NCBI GenBank assembly: GCA_025352045.1
Contig: JANXUD010000026.1
Span: forward strand, 27,974-91,973
Length of the DNA stretch: 64,000 nt
Reading direction: 5' to 3'
Source: Gammaproteobacteria bacterium
Lineage (GTDB): Bacteria > Pseudomonadota > Gammaproteobacteria > Xanthomonadales > Xanthomonadaceae
Shown: in pieces, positions 60,812 to 64,000 of the stretch
How positions within the stretch are numbered: position 1 is the first letter of the stretch
Layout of the letters: every line of letters begins with the position of its first letter
Notes under the pieces: generated by a model
What the model was told of the DNA's origin: nothing
Seen by the model: the letters and a program-made list of their open reading frames with translations, nothing else
The model's database searches: none
Position numbers and translations under genes: made by a program

Positions 60812-61458
60812 CGCCGCGCCATCCGCGCACGCAGCCGCGCGAACACGCGCACGCGTTCGAAGCGCGACTCGGTGCCGGCGCGCAGGCGCGTGATGTTGCT
60901 GCGATGCGTGAACACCAGGAACACCGCGCAGATCACGGCATAGCCAAGCCGCAGGCGGTCATCGCCGGCGAACAGGGCCTGCGGCACCAGGCTCAGCCCG
61001 GCGAGCATCGTCGCCAGGCCGACATAGCCGCCCAGCACCAGGGCCAGCGCCCACGCCAGGAAGGTCGGCAGCAGGCAGTGCGGCCAGAGCAGAACGAGTC
61101 CGCCGACCAGCGTCGCCGCGCCCTTGCCGCCGCGGAAGCCATGGAAGACCGGCCAGACATGTCCGAGCGTCGCCGCGAAGGCGCAGGCGTAAGGCCACGT
61201 CGCCGAAAGACCCTCAGGCGACAGCCCGTCCGGCGTGAAACGCAGCCCAAGCCAAGCCGCCAGGGCGCCCTTGCCGATGTCGATGGCCACCGTGCCCAGG
61301 GCGAACCAGGGCCCCTGCGTGCGCAGGGCATTGGTGCCGCCGGCATTGCCGCTGCCCGCGCTGCGGATATCCACGCCGCGCAGCCGGCCGATCAGCAGAC
61401 TGCCGGACAGCGAGCCCAGCAGGTAGGCAGTCAACAACAGGAGGGCGGCGATCAGCAC
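60808..61458 (-). CDS. plsY: Acyl-phosphate:glycerol-3-phosphate acyltransferase
   Basis: The 216-aa membrane protein has the PlsY signature motifs: SAGSGNAGGTNALR and HVWPVFHGFRGGKGAAT, with the GKGAAT loop. It transfers an acyl chain from acyl-phosphate to glycerol-3-phosphate, the first step of phospholipid synthesis. The start is GTG 61458. No good ribosome binding site is seen, and the frame stays open above but without family sequence. It lies ten bases after a fused DAK2-DegV gene that may supply acyl-phosphate, its substrate. Confidence 0.92.
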   Translation of the reverse strand: MLIAALLLLTAYLLGSLSGSLLIGRLRGVDIRSAGSGNAGGTNALRTQGPWFALGTVAIDIGKGALAAWLGLRFTPDGLSPEGLSATWPYACAFAATLGHVWPVFHGFRGGKGAATLVGGLVLLWPHCLLPTFLAWALALVLGGYVGLATMLAGLSLVPQALFAGDDRLRLGYAVICAVFLVFTHRSNITRLRAGTESRFERVRVFARLRARMARR

Positions 61459-61468
61459 CGCGGCATTA

Positions 61469-63295
61469 TCAGGTATTTGCCGGCGTCCACGGCTGCAGCG
61501 ATGCGACCAGCGCACCCGGTCCCGCATGCGCGCCCACGGCCGGACCGGTCTCGACCAGCCAGCCCTGCACGCAGTCGAGTTCGGCCTGCAGCGTGGCCAG
61601 CAGCGCCTCGCCGTCGCCGCGGGCATCGCAATGGCCGACGATGATGCGCCAGCGCGTCGCCCGGTCCACGCGCCGCGCCACGTAGCGCCCGAACTTCGCG
61701 GGCACGTCTTTCTTCCCGATCAGGCCGCCCGCCAGGCTCAGCTTGCCCTTCGGCGTCACCTTCGCGACCGGCGTCAGGCCCAGGCCCTGCACCAGGGGCT
61801 TGCCCCAGGCCGGCACGCGTCCGCCGCGCACGGCCATGGTCAGGTCGCGGGTCATGGCCCAGGTCAGGGTCCGGGCGCGCATGGGCTCGAGCATGGCCAG
61901 GATGTCGGCCGCGGCCAGGCCGCGCTGCGCAGCCTCGGCAGCGGCGATTGCCAGCAGGGCAAGGCCGCCGGCCGCGTTGGCCGAGTCGAACACGTGCGTG
62001 CGCTCGGGATGCCCGCGCTGTGCCGCGGTTTCCGCCGACTGGATGGTGCCCGACACCGCGCGCGACACGCCCAGGTAGACCAGCGACGGATGGTGCGAGA
62101 GCAGGAATTCGAACTGCCGCCGGAAATCACCCGGCGAGGGCTGGCTGGTGCGCGGCAGCACGACTTCCTCGCGCAGCTTGCGGTAGAACTCCTGCGGCGT
62201 GAGGCTGATCTTGTCCAGGTAGTCCTGGTCGCCGAAGTTCAGGCGCAGCGGCACCACGTGGATGTTGAGCGACTCGACCAGGCCTTCGGGCAGGTCGGCC
62301 GAGCTGTCGGTGATGATCGCCACCGATCCGGCGCCCGCCGCGGTGCGCGCCTGGGCGCGCATGTCGTCGGCCTTGGTCGATTCGACGCGGCCGAAGCGCG
62401 CTGCCAGGTTGAACAGGGCCTGCGGGTCGGCCACGTGCGCGTGCAGGCGCACCCGCGACTGCGAGCCGGCGATCACCACGCAGGACGCGCCCAGTTCGCC
62501 CACCGCGGCGCGCAGCCCGGCGCGATCCAGGCCGCCGCCGAGCAGCAGGCACTCGCTGCACCAGCGGTGCTCGGGATCGGCGTCGAGGATTTCCTCGTGC
62601 ACTTCCGCCGCCTCGAGATCGGCGAGCTCCTCCTCGATCGGGCCATGGGCATCGGTGCGGCCGCTGTCCATGTACTCGTCGATGCCCTCCAGCAGGTCGA
62701 CGAAGCCCTGCGCGCCTGCGTCCACGACGCCGGCACGCTGCAGCACGGCCAGTTGGCGCGTCGTATCGGCCAGCGCGCGGCGCGCCTGCGCCAGCGCGGG
62801 CGCGAACCAGCGCCGCAGGTCACGCACGCCGGCCGCGCCGTCGAGCTTGTCGGCGAAGGCGCTGATCACGCTGAGGATGGTGCCCTCGCGCGGTTCGGAC
62901 AGGGCCTGGCGCGCGGACAGCGAGCCGGCGCGCACGGCGTCGGCCAGCACGCCCGGCTCGATCGCGATCCGGTCGCCCAGGCGCTCGGCCACGCCGGTAA
63001 AGAATTGGGCCAGGATCGCGCCCGAGTTCCCGCGCGCTCCGTCGATCGCGTCCTCGCCCACCTGGCGCATCAGCTCGCCTGCCCCGGCCGTCCGCCGGCT
63101 CAGGGCGCCGGTCAGGACGCTGCCCAGGGTGAAGGCCAGGTTGCTGCCGGTGTCGCCATCAGGCACCGGGAAGACATTGATCTTGTTGAGGACGTCGCGG
63201 TCGGCAATCACCCGCCGGGCGCCGGCAATCAGGGCGCGACGGAGCGCGGGACCGCGTATGCGCGGGGGTCGGCGGTCCAGGGCAACGGCATTCAT
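61469..63295 (-). CDS. Fused DAK2-DegV protein (FakA-FakB-like fatty acid kinase)
   Basis: The product has 608 aa. Residues about 15-200 are a DAK2/DhaL-type ATP domain with the metal loop FPVPDGDTGSN (D46, D48) and GARGNSGAILAQFFTG. Residues 200-310 form a FakA-like middle domain with HRWCSECLLLGGG and RVRLHAHVADP. Residues about 318-605 form a DegV domain (VAIITDSSADLPEGLVESLN, YLGVSRAVSGTIQSA) that binds a fatty acid. In Firmicutes FakA and FakB are separate proteins that make acyl-phosphate. Here one chain carries both. It lies ten bases before plsY. Confidence 0.85.
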   Translation of the reverse strand: MNAVALDRRPPRIRGPALRRALIAGARRVIADRDVLNKINVFPVPDGDTGSNLAFTLGSVLTGALSRRTAGAGELMRQVGEDAIDGARGNSGAILAQFFTGVAERLGDRIAIEPGVLADAVRAGSLSARQALSEPREGTILSVISAFADKLDGAAGVRDLRRWFAPALAQARRALADTTRQLAVLQRAGVVDAGAQGFVDLLEGIDEYMDSGRTDAHGPIEEELADLEAAEVHEEILDADPEHRWCSECLLLGGGLDRAGLRAAVGELGASCVVIAGSQSRVRLHAHVADPQALFNLAARFGRVESTKADDMRAQARTAAGAGSVAIITDSSADLPEGLVESLNIHVVPLRLNFGDQDYLDKISLTPQEFYRKLREEVVLPRTSQPSPGDFRRQFEFLLSHHPSLVYLGVSRAVSGTIQSAETAAQRGHPERTHVFDSANAAGGLALLAIAAAEAAQRGLAAADILAMLEPMRARTLTWAMTRDLTMAVRGGRVPAWGKPLVQGLGLTPVAKVTPKGKLSLAGGLIGKKDVPAKFGRYVARRVDRATRWRIIVGHCDARGDGEALLATLQAELDCVQGWLVETGPAVGAHAGPGALVASLQPWTPANT

Positions 63296-63430
63296 CCGCC
63301 CGGAGTCTGCCCGATGCGACCGGGCGGGGCCATGCTGCACCGCAGCACGCCAGGCTTGGTACACTCCCGGGTGCAACCTTTTGCCCACCCAGGGCATCAG
63401 ACCGAGCAACCCGTCCCATTGAGTGCGCCG

Positions 63431-63667
63431 ATGCCCCGTTTCCTGCTGGCCATCAGTCTGTTTCTGCTCGCTTCAGTCGCGTTGGCCGGTGTACCGGCTT
63501 CTGCGGACGGACAGCCCGAGGCCACGGCCAAGACCGGCAAGGTCGCCACCGTCGTCGCCACGCAAGACAGCGAAGCCGGGACGCCGCATCCCGCCGTGGT
63601 GCCGATCCGCAGCGCCACGCCGCACCTGCCGCGCTGGCATTCCCTGTTGCCCGGGATGATCCGCTAG
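63431..63667 (+). CDS. Small secreted protein, unknown
   Basis: The 78-aa protein has a clear signal peptide (FLLAISLFLLASVALAG) and a short Pro/Ala/Thr-rich mature part (about 58 residues). It starts at ATG 63431 and ends at 63667, four bases inside the convergent sensor-kinase gene. No known family. The small size and the lack of a strong ribosome binding site leave some doubt about whether it is expressed. Confidence 0.55.
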   Translation: MPRFLLAISLFLLASVALAGVPASADGQPEATAKTGKVATVVATQDSEAGTPHPAVVPIRSATPHLPRWHSLLPGMIR

Positions 63668-64000
63668 AACACTGGCGGGAAGTGGACGGTGAAGCGCGCG
63701 CCACCCAGCTCGCTGGACGCGTCCACCTTGAGCTCGCCGCGGTAGGCCCGCGCGATGTCCTGCGCGATGGACAGTCCGATGCCATGGCCCTGCACCCGCT
63801 CGTCGCCACGCACGCCGCGCTGCAGCAGGCGCTCGACGTCCTCCGGCGCGATGCCCGGGCCGTCGTCTTCCACCGAGATGAAGACACCGGGGCGGCTGTT
63901 GCCACCCGCGGCAGGTTCGGCCTTGACCGTCAGCAGGACGCGCTGGCGGCCCCACTTGAAGGCGTTCTCGAGCAGGTTGCCGAGCAGTTCCTGCAGGTCG
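63664..64000 (-). CDS. PhoQ-like sensor histidine kinase, C-terminal part (partial)
   Basis: The reading frame is open from the window end (64000) to the stop at 63664, giving the last 111 or so residues. It contains the N-box LQELLGNLLENAFKWGR, G1 (VEDDGPGIAPEDVERLLQRG) and G2 (HGIGLSIAQDIARAYRG) boxes of the HATPase domain, ending FTVHFPPVF. The NLLENAFKW phrase is typical of PhoQ relatives. The N-terminal sensor part lies outside the window, so the signal cannot be judged. It is convergent with the small secreted-protein gene and overlaps its end by four bases. Confidence 0.85.
   Translation of the reverse strand, partial: DLQELLGNLLENAFKWGRQRVLLTVKAEPAAGGNSRPGVFISVEDDGPGIAPEDVERLLQRGVRGDERVQGHGIGLSIAQDIARAYRGELKVDASSELGGARFTVHFPPVF

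Overview
The window is very GC-rich (about 70% by eye), gene-dense and has codon use strongly biased to G or C in the third position. The gene set suggests a Lysobacteraceae/Xanthomonadaceae gammaproteobacterium (Luteimonas, Lysobacter or a relative). It includes a pilU twitching ATPase, a tryptophan 2,3-dioxygenase whose H55/H240/T254 positions match the Xanthomonas enzyme, a complete homogentisate pathway, and palindromic repeats of the GTGGGAGCGGCTyvAGCCGCGA type. The genus assignment is inference.

Layout. (1) 1-24144 is a surface-polysaccharide region. Its rightward half (2866-11741) holds a methyltransferase, a GtrA-like protein and a tightly overlapping cassette: a HAD-UbiA phosphoribosyltransferase, a DprE1-like FAD oxidase, a DprE2-like SDR and a GT-C-type membrane glycosyltransferase. 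Together these look like a lipid-linked D-arabinofuranose donor pathway. An epimerase and an FAD oxidoreductase follow. The leftward half (24144-11815) holds a 1108-residue WbsX-GT4-GT2 protein, a Wzm/Wzt exporter, a 1530-residue sulfotransferase/coiled-coil/GT4/RgpF protein, a sulfotransferase-like protein, an epimerase and a lipoprotein. (2) 24167-30002 holds a transsulfuration pair (CGS/CGL and CBS), a YdcH-like protein, a DUF4398/OmpA pair and pilU. (3) 30021-34724 is tyrosine catabolism (hpd-hmgA-fahA-maiA) with a divergent MarR regulator and a visible palindromic operator. (4) 34769-43653 holds a DUF2231/sorbosone dehydrogenase pair, a frameshifted POT peptide transporter, kynA, an E1alpha/E1beta/E2 2-oxoacid dehydrogenase operon and a double VOC protein. 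(5) 43666-50173 holds small membrane proteins and lipoproteins, a GNAT-cupin fusion, trpS with an extra C-terminal domain, two entericidin-like lipoproteins and arginase. (6) 50296-54291 holds two LPS-type glycosyltransferases and a two-component system. (7) 54330-64000 holds a YedK/HMCES protein, a YchJ-like protein, a Calx-beta secreted protein, an outer-membrane protein, tRNA-Thr(TGT), a SPOR/coaX/birA/plsY gene chain, a fused DAK2-DegV (FakA-FakB-like) protein and the end of a PhoQ-like sensor kinase.

Many neighbours overlap by ATGA, GTGA or TTGA, so they form translationally coupled operons. The most interesting items are the D-arabinofuranose-type cassette in a Gram-negative glycan locus, the FakA-FakB-like fusion beside plsY (whose substrate would be its product), the palindromic repeats that have been absorbed into two coding sequences (E2 linker and the KynA C-terminus), and an AT-rich palindrome inside the E1beta gene. 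No intergenic stretch exceeds about 300 bases. No CRISPR array, rRNA or insertion sequence was seen.
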